This document shows positions 41,680-51,099 of a stretch of DNA of 64,000 bases, piece after piece. This DNA comes from Pseudoalteromonas rhizosphaerae (GTDB lineage Bacteria; Pseudomonadota; Gammaproteobacteria; Enterobacterales; Alteromonadaceae). Below the pieces are notes generated by a model. The model saw only the letters and a program-made list of their open reading frames with translations, made no database searches and was not told the origin of the DNA. Positions within the stretch are counted from its first letter, which is position 1, and each line of letters opens with the position of its first letter. The position numbers and the translations under genes were made by a program. The stretch lies in the NCBI RefSeq assembly GCF_902498845.1, contig NZ_CABVLM010000012.1:62001-126000 (forward strand), given 5' to 3'.

Positions 41680-44505
41680 CTATTTTGATAATAGGGGTTT
41701 CAAATAGTGGCCAGTATGTGAACGCTCACATTCGGCTACTTCATCCGGCGTGCCTGCAATGAGGATCTCACCGCCGCCAGCACCACCTTCGGGACCTAGA
41801 TCAATGATCCAATCGGCTGTTTTTATTACATCAAGATTATGCTCAATAACCACAATCGTATTACCGTGGTCACGCAGGCGATGCAGTACTACTAATAATT
41901 GTTCAATATCAGCAAAGTGCAAGCCTGTGGTTGGTTCATCTAAAATGTATAAGGTTTTACCTGTGTCACGTTTAGATAACTCGCGGGCGAGTTTAACCCG
42001 TTGCGCTTCACCACCAGAGAGCGTTGTCGCGGCTTGGCCTAAGCGAATATAAGACAAGCCCACATCCATTAAGGTTTTTAGTTTACGCGCAATGGCGGGT
42101 ATTTTATCAAAATAGTCGTGTGCGTCTTCCACCGTCATTTCTAATACTTGATGGATGTTTTTGCCTTTATACTGCACTTCTAACGTTTCACGGTTATAAC
42201 GTTGCCCTTTACAGACATCACATGGCACATATACATCAGGTAAAAAGTGCATTTCGACTTTGATCACGCCATCGCCTTGGCAAGCTTCACAGCGGCCACC
42301 TTTTACATTAAAGCTAAAGCGACCGACTTTGTAACCACGAGAGCGAGATTCTTGCGTGCCTACAAACAGTTCACGAATGCCAGTAAAAATACCGGTATAT
42401 GTGGCTGGGTTTGAGCGTGGGGTACGGCCAATCGGGCTTTGGTCAATATCGATAACTTTATCAAAATGCTCAAGGCCGCTAATTGATTTGTACGGTGCGG
42501 CTTCGGCGGTGGTTGCTCCGTTTAGTTCGGTATGAGCAAGTTTGAATAAGGTATCGTTGATAAGCGTTGACTTACCAGAACCTGATACGCCAGTAATACA
42601 GGTCATTAAACCAAAAGGTATTTTTAAATCGACATTTTTTAAGTTATTACCGCTAGCGCCAAACAGCTCTAACCACTTGTCGTTGATTTTATGACGCTCT
42701 TTGGGAACTTCAATTTTGCGTCGGCCAGATAAAAATTGCCCTGTTACTGACTCTTCGCTAGCTAAAATGTCATCGCGAGTACCTTGGGCAATGATATAAC
42801 CGCCATGCACGCCAGCTCCAGGACCAATATCAATAATATGATCGGCGGCACGTATGGCATCTTCGTCGTGCTCTACCACAATCACGGTATTACCTAAGTC
42901 GCGAAGATGGATTAGCGTTTGCAGTAAACGGTCATTATCGCGTTGATGCAAACCAATCGATGGTTCATCAAGTACATACATTACGCCTACTAAGCCTGCG
43001 CCAATTTGGCTGGCTAAGCGAATACGTTGAGCTTCACCGCCAGATAAAGTATCGGCACTGCGCTCTAAAGAGAGATAATTTAGGCCAACGTTGATCAAAA
43101 ACGATAAACGGTCGCGAATTTCTTTTAAGATTTTCTCGGCTATTTGGCCTTTTTGGCCCGTTAAGCTTAGTTGCTCAAAAAAGCTCATCGCTTCACCAAT
43201 ACTCATACTGGTGATAGCGGGTAAGTTAGTCTGACCGATAAATACACTGCGCGCTTCTTGGCGTAGGCGCGACCCTTTACAACTTGGGCAAGCTTGGCTG
43301 GTTTGATATTTAGCCAGCTCTTCGCGCACGGAATTTGATTCTGTTTCACGATAGCGGCGGTTCATGTTATTTAACACGCCTTCAAACTCATGGTTACGAG
43401 TGATCAGGTCGCCACGGTCGTTGCGGTAGTTAAAAGCAATTTTTGTATCGCCAGAACCTTCTAAAATGATTTTTTTAGCATCTTTAGATAGTTCCTGAAA
43501 TGGCATTTCTAAATCAAATTTATAGTGCTCAGCAACGGCTTGTAGCATCTGGAAATAGTAAAAACTGCGTTTATCCCAGCCTTTTATGGCACCGCCAGAT
43601 AAACTAAGCTCTGGGTTTTGAATCACTCGATTTGGGTCGAAATACTGACGAACCCCTAAACCATCACAACTTTGGCATGCGCCTGCCGGATTATTAAATG
43701 AGAATAACCGAGGTTCAAGTTCGGTCATGGCGTAGCCACATGTTGGGCAAGCGAAGTTGGCGGAGAGCAGCAGCTCTTCGGCGTTTGCGTCATCCATTGA
43801 TGCAATAGTTGCTACACCGGCTGACAGCTCTAACGCGGTTTCAAACGATTCGGCTAAACGCTGTTGTAAGCCATCTTTCACTTTAAAACGATCGACCACG
43901 ACTTCAATTGTGTGTTTTTTATGTAGTTCTAAAGTCGGTGGATCAGAAAGGTCGCATACTTCCCCGTCGATACGGGCGCGAATATAACCTTGGCTGGCTA
44001 GTTGCTCTAACAACTTAACGTGCTCACCTTTGCGCTCTTTCACAACAGGGGCTAGCAACATCAGCTTGCTGCCCTCTGGGAACGCCAGCACAGTGTCGAC
44101 CATTTGGCTAACAGTTTGTGCAGCGAGTGGCAAATCGTGAGTAGGGCAACGCGGTTCACCGACACGGGCAAACATTAAGCGCAGGTAATCATATATTTCG
44201 GTAATGGTGCCAACGGTGGAGCGGGGATTATGTGACGTTGATTTTTGTTCAATTGAAATTGCCGGCGACAACCCTTCAATATGATCAACATCCGGTTTTT
44301 CCATTAAAGATAAAAATTGTCTGGCATAGGCCGATAAAGATTCTACATACCGACGCTGCCCTTCTGCATATAAGGTATCAAATGCTAAAGACGATTTACC
44401 CGAACCAGATAGACCGGTGATAACAATTAATTTATCACGGGGAATGGTTAGGCTGATGTCTTTTAAATTGTGCGTGCGGGCGCCTCGGACTTCAATGTTT
44501 TCCAT
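41680..44505 (-). CDS. uvrA: Excinuclease ABC subunit A
   Basis: Damage-recognition ATPase of nucleotide excision repair. 941 residues from ATG 44505 (MENIEVRGARTHNLK), matching the E. coli start; the frame is open to an ATG at 44526, but that adds an unconserved extension. Two ABC cassettes: Walker A GLSGSGKSSLAF (about 31-42) and GVSGSGKSTLIN (about 640-651); two signature LSGGEAQR motifs; and zinc fingers CPTCG...CQSC and CEAC...CDVC. Divergent from the YajR-like transporter and, beyond it, ssb. No consensus LexA box was seen in the 164-bp gap. Confidence 0.97.
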   Translation of the reverse strand: MENIEVRGARTHNLKDISLTIPRDKLIVITGLSGSGKSSLAFDTLYAEGQRRYVESLSAYARQFLSLMEKPDVDHIEGLSPAISIEQKSTSHNPRSTVGTITEIYDYLRLMFARVGEPRCPTHDLPLAAQTVSQMVDTVLAFPEGSKLMLLAPVVKERKGEHVKLLEQLASQGYIRARIDGEVCDLSDPPTLELHKKHTIEVVVDRFKVKDGLQQRLAESFETALELSAGVATIASMDDANAEELLLSANFACPTCGYAMTELEPRLFSFNNPAGACQSCDGLGVRQYFDPNRVIQNPELSLSGGAIKGWDKRSFYYFQMLQAVAEHYKFDLEMPFQELSKDAKKIILEGSGDTKIAFNYRNDRGDLITRNHEFEGVLNNMNRRYRETESNSVREELAKYQTSQACPSCKGSRLRQEARSVFIGQTNLPAITSMSIGEAMSFFEQLSLTGQKGQIAEKILKEIRDRLSFLINVGLNYLSLERSADTLSGGEAQRIRLASQIGAGLVGVMYVLDEPSIGLHQRDNDRLLQTLIHLRDLGNTVIVVEHDEDAIRAADHIIDIGPGAGVHGGYIIAQGTRDDILASEESVTGQFLSGRRKIEVPKERHKINDKWLELFGASGNNLKNVDLKIPFGLMTCITGVSGSGKSTLINDTLFKLAHTELNGATTAEAAPYKSISGLEHFDKVIDIDQSPIGRTPRSNPATYTGIFTGIRELFVGTQESRSRGYKVGRFSFNVKGGRCEACQGDGVIKVEMHFLPDVYVPCDVCKGQRYNRETLEVQYKGKNIHQVLEMTVEDAHDYFDKIPAIARKLKTLMDVGLSYIRLGQAATTLSGGEAQRVKLARELSKRDTGKTLYILDEPTTGLHFADIEQLLVVLHRLRDHGNTIVVIEHNLDVIKTADWIIDLGPEGGAGGGEILIAGTPDEVAECERSHTGHYLKPLLSK

Positions 44506-44669
44506 GCTATCTCGTTTCATTACCAAATTGATTTACTGAGTATCTCATAATACGTGCGAAGATTAATCCTTGATCAATGAAAAATCATCGCATTGGGACG
44601 ATTATTTCTCTGTAAGCTTGTGGTAGAATCCCTGCTCAAATTTTAATAGACAGCAAGAACACGCGAATC

Positions 44670-46037
44670 ATGACAGCTTCTTCACTCAATTCACGAGAAA
44701 AACGCGCCGCAGTTTCCTTAGCGAGTGTGTTTGCATTTCGTATGCTTGGCCTATTTATGTTGATGCCAGTATTGGCTATTTATGGGCAAGAATTATCAGG
44801 ATTTTCACCTATATGGATTGGTTTTGCGATTGGCGCCTATGGTTTAACACAAGCTGTGTTACAAATTCCCATGGGTTGGTTATCGGATAAAATTGGCCGT
44901 AAAAAAGTCATTGTTGGCGGTTTAACTGTTTTTGCCATCGGTTCGGTGATTGCTGCCACGGCTGATTCAATGCAAATGGTCACGTTAGGGCGAGCATTAC
45001 AAGGGATGGGCGCAATTGCCAGCTCGTTATTAGCTTTTGCTTCTGATTTGAGCCGCGATGAGCAACGACCAAAAGTGATGGCCGTGATTGGTATGAGCAT
45101 AGGCATGAGCTTTGCTATTGCTATGTTACTTGGTCCAATGGTTGCCGCAGCGTGGGGTCTTGCTGGAGTGTTCTGGTTAACTGCTATTTTGGCTGTTGCG
45201 GGTATTTTTATTGTGTTGTTTTTGGTCCCCAAAGCGGTTAGCAAAGCCCCCAAAGGCGATACCTTAGCAAGCGTTAGCGATATTAAAAAACTCATTAAGC
45301 ACCCGCAATTAGCACGTTTAGATTTAGGGGTGATGCTATTACATTTGACCTTGACGACGATTTTTGTCGCCTTACCAGGGCAGTTAATTGCCAAAGGTTT
45401 AGCAGCACAAGCGCATTGGCAAGTATATATTCCCGTTTTATTACTGGCATTTTTATTAATGGCGCCAGTGATGATCATTGCGATCCGCAAAGAAAAAGAG
45501 AAACAGGCATTTGTTGGCTCTATCGCAGTGCTCGCTCTAAGTATGTTGGCAATGGCAATTGGTGTTGACTCAATCATCGGCATGGCGATGTGTATGCTGG
45601 CGTATTTTGTTGCCTTTAACTTTTTAGAAGCGACGATGCCGGCATTAGTATCGCGCTTAGCACCTGCTAGCCAAAAAGGCTCGGCGATGGGAGTGTTTTC
45701 GTCAGGACAATTTTTTGGTGCATTTTTAGGTGGTATTTTAGGCGGTTACGTTGCGCAATCAACAACACCGCAAGCAGTGTTTGCCGCAGCCGCAGTTGTT
45801 GGGGTAATATGGCTTATCCTTGCGTGGAATATGCAAGTCCCGCCACGCAGTAAAATGATAAGCTTAATGACAGAATTAAGTAACGAGCAGCAAGCGCAAA
45901 CCCTTGCTTCTCGTTTAGTTGCTTTACCAGGCGTAATTGAAGCAACAGTAGTCTGTGATGAAAATCGCAGTTATTTAAAGATTGATGATAAAGAATTTGA
46001 CCTAGACCAAGCCCGCAAAGTGGCTGGTTTAATATAA
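44670..46037 (+). CDS. MFS transporter, YajR-like with C-terminal ferredoxin-like domain
   Basis: 455 residues: twelve transmembrane helices (about 15-390) with the MFS motif A GWLSDKIGRKKVIVGG (about 69-84). A soluble C-terminal domain follows (about 395-455: LVALPGVIEATVVCDENRSYLKIDDKEFD) resembling the YAM domain of E. coli YajR. Substrate is unknown; the family is usually described as drug/H+ antiporter-like. Located between uvrA and ssb, with its stop 20 bp before ssb, so cotranscription with ssb is likely. Confidence 0.9.
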   Translation: MTASSLNSREKRAAVSLASVFAFRMLGLFMLMPVLAIYGQELSGFSPIWIGFAIGAYGLTQAVLQIPMGWLSDKIGRKKVIVGGLTVFAIGSVIAATADSMQMVTLGRALQGMGAIASSLLAFASDLSRDEQRPKVMAVIGMSIGMSFAIAMLLGPMVAAAWGLAGVFWLTAILAVAGIFIVLFLVPKAVSKAPKGDTLASVSDIKKLIKHPQLARLDLGVMLLHLTLTTIFVALPGQLIAKGLAAQAHWQVYIPVLLLAFLLMAPVMIIAIRKEKEKQAFVGSIAVLALSMLAMAIGVDSIIGMAMCMLAYFVAFNFLEATMPALVSRLAPASQKGSAMGVFSSGQFFGAFLGGILGGYVAQSTTPQAVFAAAAVVGVIWLILAWNMQVPPRSKMISLMTELSNEQQAQTLASRLVALPGVIEATVVCDENRSYLKIDDKEFDLDQARKVAGLI

Positions 46038-46057
46038 CGTTTATAGGAGAAAGGTCC

Positions 46058-46786
46058 ATGGCACGCGGTGTGAACAAAGTAATCTTGGTTGGTAATTTAG
46101 GTCAAGATCCAGAAGTACGTTATATGCCTAACGGCAATGGTGTAGCGAATATTACTCTAGCTACGTCAGATAGCTATAAAGACAAAAACACCGGTCAAAT
46201 GGTTGATAAAACAGAATGGCACCGTGTTGTGTTTTTTGGCAAGTTAGCTGAAATTGTTGGTGAATATTGCCGTAAAGGTTCACAAATTTACGTTGAAGGC
46301 AAACTTCAAACCCGTAAATGGACTGACCAACAAGGCCAAGAGAAATTCACCACTGAAATCGTAGTGGATGGTTTCACTGGTCAAATGCAAATGTTAGGTG
46401 CCCGTGGTGGCGACCAACAAAGTGGCGGTTACCAAGGTGGCCAACAGCAAAGCCACGGTGGTCAATCTCAAGGTGGTTACGGCCAACAACAGAGCGCACC
46501 GCAGCAAAGCGCACCACAACAAGGTGGTGGGTATGCTCAGCAGCAAAGTGCAGCACAGCAAAGCGGCGGGTATGCACCAGCGCCACAACAAGCGCCAGCA
46601 GCTCGTCAGCAACCAGCTGCAGCACCACAGCAAAGTAATCAATACCAAGGTGGCGGCGGCTATGCTCCACAAGGTGGTGGACAAGCGCAAGGTGGTTTTG
46701 CACCTAAGCCACAAAGTGCTCCGCAAGGCGGCGCATCAAATCCAATGGAACCACCTATCGATTTTGATGACGATATCCCGTTCTAA
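46058..46786 (+). CDS. ssb: Single-stranded DNA-binding protein
   Basis: 242 residues. N-terminal OB fold (about 1-110) opening ARGVNKVILVGNLGQDPEVRYMPNG. A long Gln/Gly-rich disordered linker (about 112-230) with many GGY and QQS repeats, longer than in E. coli SSB (178 residues total). It ends in the conserved acidic tip FDDDIPF that recruits repair and replication partners. Ribosome site AGGAGAAAGG upstream. Followed by a strong terminator. Confidence 0.98.
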   Translation: MARGVNKVILVGNLGQDPEVRYMPNGNGVANITLATSDSYKDKNTGQMVDKTEWHRVVFFGKLAEIVGEYCRKGSQIYVEGKLQTRKWTDQQGQEKFTTEIVVDGFTGQMQMLGARGGDQQSGGYQGGQQQSHGGQSQGGYGQQQSAPQQSAPQQGGGYAQQQSAAQQSGGYAPAPQQAPAARQQPAAAPQQSNQYQGGGGYAPQGGGQAQGGFAPKPQSAPQGGASNPMEPPIDFDDDIPF

Positions 46787-46823
46787 CCAAAGACAAAAAT
46801 GAAAATGTTTAAAAAATCCTTTG

Positions 46824-46846
46824 AAGCCACTGTTTAGTGGCTTTTT
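46824..46846 (+). terminator. Terminator after ssb
   Basis: AAGCCACT-GTTT-AGTGGCTT followed by Ts: an 8-bp perfect stem with a 4-nt loop. Confidence 0.9.
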
Positions 46847-46848
46847 CA

Positions 46849-46887
46849 ATTTCATAAGTATTTATAATTTATTAGTACTTATGAAAT
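46849..46887. repeat. 12-bp-arm perfect inverted repeat between ssb and the response regulator gene
   Basis: ATTTCATAAGTA (46849-46860) and TACTTATGAAAT (46876-46887) are exact inverse copies separated by 15 bp. There is no T tract, so it is not a standard terminator. It could be an operator for a dimeric regulator (the downstream response regulator is a candidate), or an RNA stem-loop. Confidence 0.75.
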
Positions 46888-46910
46888 AATGTGGTAATTA
46901 TTAATGAAAG

Positions 46911-46943
46911 CCTCTTTAAATATTAAGTTTAAAGGTTTTTTTT
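46911..46943 (+). terminator. Second terminator-like hairpin with no gene in front
   Basis: CCT-CTTTAAA (46911-46920), loop TATTAAG, TTTAAAGG (46928-46935) with one bulged T, then eight Ts. It lies about 65 bp beyond the ssb terminator, with no coding gene between them. It may end a small transcript or catch read-through. Confidence 0.55.
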
Positions 46944-47192
46944 GTTATTACGCAAACAAGAATAAGCAGGGGGATTAAACATTTTTTAAATCTCCAGCTT
47001 AACCTGAAAATCATTTAATTTAATAATATAACTGATAGTTTAATAATAGTTTGCAGACTAAATTGTGCTTTTAGAATATTAAATCAAAATTTGCCTCATG
47101 ATGAATCTCAAGGCAATATTAAAGAAAGCGTAAAATTGTGTCTAAAACAAAAGATGAATACCATCGTAGGCATTAAGTAAAGGAATACATTT

Positions 47193-47900
47193 ATTTCTAA
47201 GTCATTGACTATTATTGAAGACAATCTAGAACTTGCAGCATTGCTTAAGAGTTTTTTTGAAAAGCATGGCTTTTTGGTTAACACGATATATAGCGGTTCT
47301 AGTGGCTTAGAGTATGTGCTGTTACATCAACCTGATTTTGTCCTATTAGATTTGATGCTTCCCGAAGTGGATGGCTTTGAGGTGTGTCGTGCTTTACAGA
47401 ATAAGTATTTTGGTAAAGTGATTATCTTAACGGCTAGCAATGACGACATCGATGAGATCACCTTACTGGAAATGGGGGCTGATGACTTTATTCAAAAGCC
47501 GGTTAATCCTCGAATTATATTGGCTAGATTTCGCAAGTTGCTCAGATTAGCTCAAGGAGTTGCGAGTAAAAGCAAATTGGATCATATACTCAATGTTGGC
47601 CCGTTTAAATTTAATTTGCTCACCAGAGTTGTAAGCCAATCCGATATCAAACTTGAGATGTCGGATAGTGAATTTGATCTCTTCTATTTTTTAGCTTCAC
47701 ATGTAGATTCTATAATTAGTCGCGATGATATTTCTCGGCAATTATATGGCAGGGAATTTGATGGATTAGATCGCACAATTGACAATAAAATAATGAAAAT
47801 ACGCAAAGTCATTGGGGATAATATACCTTATCGCCACCTCATTACAGTTAGGGGGAAGGGGTACATTATTGTCAATAGCAAGGAAACCGAATGTTGTTAA
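47193..47900 (+). CDS. OmpR-family response regulator
   Basis: Receiver domain with the phospho-acceptor aspartate in FVLLDLMLPEVDGFEV (residue 49 from TTG 47205, 53 from ATT 47193), conserved acidic IEDN, threonine in ILTAS and lysine in IQKPVN. C-terminal winged-helix DNA-binding domain (about 135-228) with the GKGYII wing end. No ATG is available: AAAGGA (47179-47184) is best placed for ATT 47193 (8-bp spacing, product MSKSLTIIEDN), whereas TTG 47205 lacks a good site. Its last 10 bp overlap the histidine kinase gene. Output genes are unknown; the downstream S41 lipoprotein is a candidate. Confidence 0.88.
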   Translation: MSKSLTIIEDNLELAALLKSFFEKHGFLVNTIYSGSSGLEYVLLHQPDFVLLDLMLPEVDGFEVCRALQNKYFGKVIILTASNDDIDEITLLEMGADDFIQKPVNPRIILARFRKLLRLAQGVASKSKLDHILNVGPFKFNLLTRVVSQSDIKLEMSDSEFDLFYFLASHVDSIISRDDISRQLYGREFDGLDRTIDNKIMKIRKVIGDNIPYRHLITVRGKGYIIVNSKETECC

Positions 47901-49150
47901 TACGCTTTGCGGTAAAAAGCTTAATTTTCATTTTGATATTTTTAACGATTAATCCCCTTTTAACTTCACTTGCTACGGATTATTTTTCTACTGAATTGAA
48001 GCAAGATGTGGAATTAGACTATAGAGCCTACATTTATGCTTTAGATGCAGCTCGCCCAGCACTGAGCAATGAACAATGGCTTGCTTTGCTAAAGCGAATC
48101 TCGGAGCAAAGCAACCTAACTGTTAAAACTATTAGTACCCCAGCTTCAGAACAGACGCAAACTATACTTGTAGAAAATGTTCATGATGGGAATTTGCAAG
48201 CTGTTACAGCAAAAATACAGGGGAATGAGTTAATTCAATTTTCAGCATTTAGAGTGAAAGATAATGTCGAGACCATTCTGTTTTTTATTCAATATGGGCT
48301 GCCTTTGGGTTTAATATTATTTCTTTTTTTATTGCATACACTTTGGCTGCAATACAGACTTTTTAGATTAGAGCTTGCAAGCAAACTAATTGCAAAGGGC
48401 CAATTATCGGGGCGTGCTGATACTGGACTTTTCGCTATTGGACGTGTAAATGAAACTTTCAACCACATGGCAGAGAAGTTGGAGCGCTTGTTTGCTCAGC
48501 AAAGGCATATGATAAGAGCAATTTCTCACGAACTAAAAACCCCTATTTTTCGATTGCAACTGAAGCTTGAGCTGTTAGATAAGTCCTCAAATAATGAAAA
48601 GCTTATTTACGAGTTATTTGAGGAATGTGACGAACTGGATACTTTAGTCCATGAAATATTAGAATATAGTAAAGTAGAGCAGTTTTCTTCATCTTTGAAT
48701 TTTACTGAAATTAATTTGAGCAATTCACTTCAAAACTATGCGAAGTCTATAGAAAAGTACTGTAACCATCCTATTATTTTGGATGTCCAACAATCTATAT
48801 TTGCGCGAGTAGATAACGCTGGTATCAAAAGAGTTATACATAATTTAGTTGTTAACGCGGATAAGTACGCTGTAGAGCAGATTCATGTGTCACTACTTAG
48901 GCAAGGTAGACGTTTGCTGTTGACAGTTGAGGATGATGGAATAGGAATTGCCAAGGGCAAACGAGAGTTAGTTTTTCAACCCTTTTATACCGTTGATGAA
49001 AGTAGGACAGGTAAGCGCCATGGTGTGGGTCTAGGGCTTGCAATCGTAAAAGAAATTTTGTCTAGCCATGATGCGAATGTAAAAATAAGTAAAAGCCAGT
49101 TTGGTGGCGCTTGTTTGACTATTGATTTGTCTAGTTGTTTTGTCGAATAG
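47891..49150 (+). CDS. Sensor histidine kinase
   Basis: 419 residues. TM1 about 7-28, a periplasmic sensor region (about 29-128) of no recognised fold, TM2 about 130-152, a HAMP-like linker, H-box ISHELKTPIFRLQLKLELL with His213, and a HATPase domain with the N-box NLVVNADKYA, DDGIGIAKGKRE and GVGLGLAIVKEI. Arrangement resembles RstB/CpxA-type kinases. Overlaps the response regulator gene by 10 bp, so the pair is coupled. The signal is unknown. Confidence 0.92.
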   Translation: MLLIRFAVKSLIFILIFLTINPLLTSLATDYFSTELKQDVELDYRAYIYALDAARPALSNEQWLALLKRISEQSNLTVKTISTPASEQTQTILVENVHDGNLQAVTAKIQGNELIQFSAFRVKDNVETILFFIQYGLPLGLILFLFLLHTLWLQYRLFRLELASKLIAKGQLSGRADTGLFAIGRVNETFNHMAEKLERLFAQQRHMIRAISHELKTPIFRLQLKLELLDKSSNNEKLIYELFEECDELDTLVHEILEYSKVEQFSSSLNFTEINLSNSLQNYAKSIEKYCNHPIILDVQQSIFARVDNAGIKRVIHNLVVNADKYAVEQIHVSLLRQGRRLLLTVEDDGIGIAKGKRELVFQPFYTVDESRTGKRHGVGLGLAIVKEILSSHDANVKISKSQFGGACLTIDLSSCFVE

Positions 49151-49238
49151 GCATTACGAAACTCTGACATTAAAGTGACAAACCGAGAGTGCTTTGAATA
49201 TTAGAATAACTTCTTATTTCAATTTATAGGAAGTTGTA

Positions 49239-50687
49239 ATGATCAAATGTATTGCTAAATTAGTCGTCACCATATTTTGTATCAGCTTACTTGGATGTAA
49301 CTCTGATAGTGATCAAAGTGACATTATCAAAGAGCAGCGAAATGAGCTTTGGTATTCGGATATTTATGGTGAAATAAAACAGATCAGCGGTGATTCCGTT
49401 GTTACTTGGCAGGTAACAGGAGCTTTCTGTTATCCAATAATTACTTTAGACCCCTTGCCACTTTTTGATTCTTTTAGCCAAAAGTATAAAGACCAACTTA
49501 TTTATGAACGACCGTATGATAGTGGTCCTGCTTCATATAGATCTATACAAAACATTGAAGATGTTTGCACTGACGGCATACTAGATACAATCGCCGGTAA
49601 CAGCTATGAATTTGATGCCGAAGTTATTTTTCAGTTGTTTTGGCTAGATATGCAAAATCACTACGCCTTTTTTAAGGAGCGTAACATTGATTGGGAGCAT
49701 ATCTATGAAGTGTACGCTCCGAAATTAAATGAAAATGATGAAGAGCAACTCATTAATATAATTAGTGAAATATTAGAAATTTTGAGTGATGGTCATACTC
49801 GCTTGTATTATAACTTAGACGAAGAGCCAATAAGCTTTGAAGCTAAGTTAACACTTGCAAAACGACTGGAACAAGAAGCGCATGATTTAGAGTTGAAAGG
49901 CGAAGCTGCTGAGAATTATATTATCGAGCAAACTGTACTTGTTAGAGAAAATATTACGCAGTACCTAAATAAAGCAACTCAGCCAGCGTTTATTGCACGT
50001 AATACACTGAACTCATTTAGCCCAAACTGGGGGATCATTGATGTTGAAGGTATTCAAGTTGGATATCTGTCACTGCCTCACTTTGTAAATTTTATTGAAA
50101 CCGATAACCTAGAGCGCCAAGATATCAGCTATGCGAACGAAGCATTTAATAACTTGCTCGATGAGGTTTTTATTGCATTGGATGGTACGCAAAAATTGAT
50201 AATTGATATTCGTGATAATGAAGGCGGCTATGATATTCAAGCCTTGGAGTTAATCAAAAGGTTTATATCTGGTAATACCTTAGTTTGGGATATTAGTACT
50301 TTTTATGCTGGTAGCCTTCATGAACTAATTACTGTTTATGCAGAACCTGATAGCAGACCATACTATCAAAATGATATCTATTTACTGACATCAAATGGTA
50401 CTTTCAGTGCAGGCGAGAGTTTTGCACTTGCTATGTCAACGCTTCCTAAGGTTACTTTGGTTGGAGAACCCACTGCAGGGGCCACATCAGATACCTTCCC
50501 TCGTATGTTACCTAATGGTTGGGCCTATGAACTTAGTAATGAATACTATAAAAATGGTGAGGGGCTAAATGCTGAAGTGCTCGGTGTGCCTGTTGATATT
50601 GAGGTTGACCCTTATGATAAATTCGCAAGAGGCGAGAAAAAGGACCTTACGATAGAGAAAATAATTACGCTGCTAACTGAAGACTAA
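49239..50687 (+). CDS. S41-family (tail-specific protease-like) lipoprotein
   Basis: 482 residues. Lipoprotein signal ending LLGC with the lipidated cysteine at 20. A charged N-terminal region leads to an S41 peptidase domain (about 250-460). The nucleophile region is LTSNGTFSAGESFALAMS (about 382-399), followed by GEPTAGATSDTFPRMLPNGW; an LIIDIRDNEGGYD segment fits the family's central strand. The catalytic Ser and neighbouring residues appear intact, but the general-base Lys could not be placed with confidence. No PDZ domain was obvious. It starts 88 bp after the kinase gene, possibly cotranscribed with the two-component system. Substrate unknown. Confidence 0.85.
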   Translation: MIKCIAKLVVTIFCISLLGCNSDSDQSDIIKEQRNELWYSDIYGEIKQISGDSVVTWQVTGAFCYPIITLDPLPLFDSFSQKYKDQLIYERPYDSGPASYRSIQNIEDVCTDGILDTIAGNSYEFDAEVIFQLFWLDMQNHYAFFKERNIDWEHIYEVYAPKLNENDEEQLINIISEILEILSDGHTRLYYNLDEEPISFEAKLTLAKRLEQEAHDLELKGEAAENYIIEQTVLVRENITQYLNKATQPAFIARNTLNSFSPNWGIIDVEGIQVGYLSLPHFVNFIETDNLERQDISYANEAFNNLLDEVFIALDGTQKLIIDIRDNEGGYDIQALELIKRFISGNTLVWDISTFYAGSLHELITVYAEPDSRPYYQNDIYLLTSNGTFSAGESFALAMSTLPKVTLVGEPTAGATSDTFPRMLPNGWAYELSNEYYKNGEGLNAEVLGVPVDIEVDPYDKFARGEKKDLTIEKIITLLTED

Positions 50688-51099
50688 ACATAATATGGCA
50701 CTCGTCTTTATTTGAGGTCTGTCTGTATAGTGGCTTTTATGTTAGATAATCACTTGTATTTATTTAGTAAATCTCGTTTTAAGAGTTTCCGGTTGATGAT
50801 GAGCCCGTAGCTTATACGTTTAATATAGGGGAGTTAAACGAATATCAATAAAATTGATGGCTTCTGAGTGATTATAATAAACCTTTCGAAGTCATTACCA
50901 TATTTGCTGTCTTAGATAACTGTTGACTAAATAGATAAAAATTACAAACAAGTGAAACATCATAAGTGTTTTGTTATTTTTAGGAAGCAATTGTGATGCG
51001 CTAAAAATTATAAATATTTATTCCGACTTAGGTAGCTAAAAATGCGATGGTTTTATTCATTATAATGTTCGTTAACATTTAAACATCGCTCTCAGCCTT
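50688..51099. other. 412-bp gene-free region before csrD
   Basis: AT-rich. No coding frame, terminator with clear T tract, or operator was recognised. It presumably holds the csrD promoter. Junction between the two-component/S41 segment and the csrD-mreB segment. Confidence 0.4.

Noticed and set aside
44506..44669. SOS (LexA) box expected between uvrA and the transporter/ssb
   Set aside because: I looked for CTGT-N8-ACAG. CTG...CAG pairs exist but with wrong spacing, so no LexA site is called.
46374..46802. Several long alternative-frame ORFs within ssb
   Set aside because: The Gln/Gly codon-biased linker of SSB leaves other frames open by composition; none has a recognisable protein or start signal.
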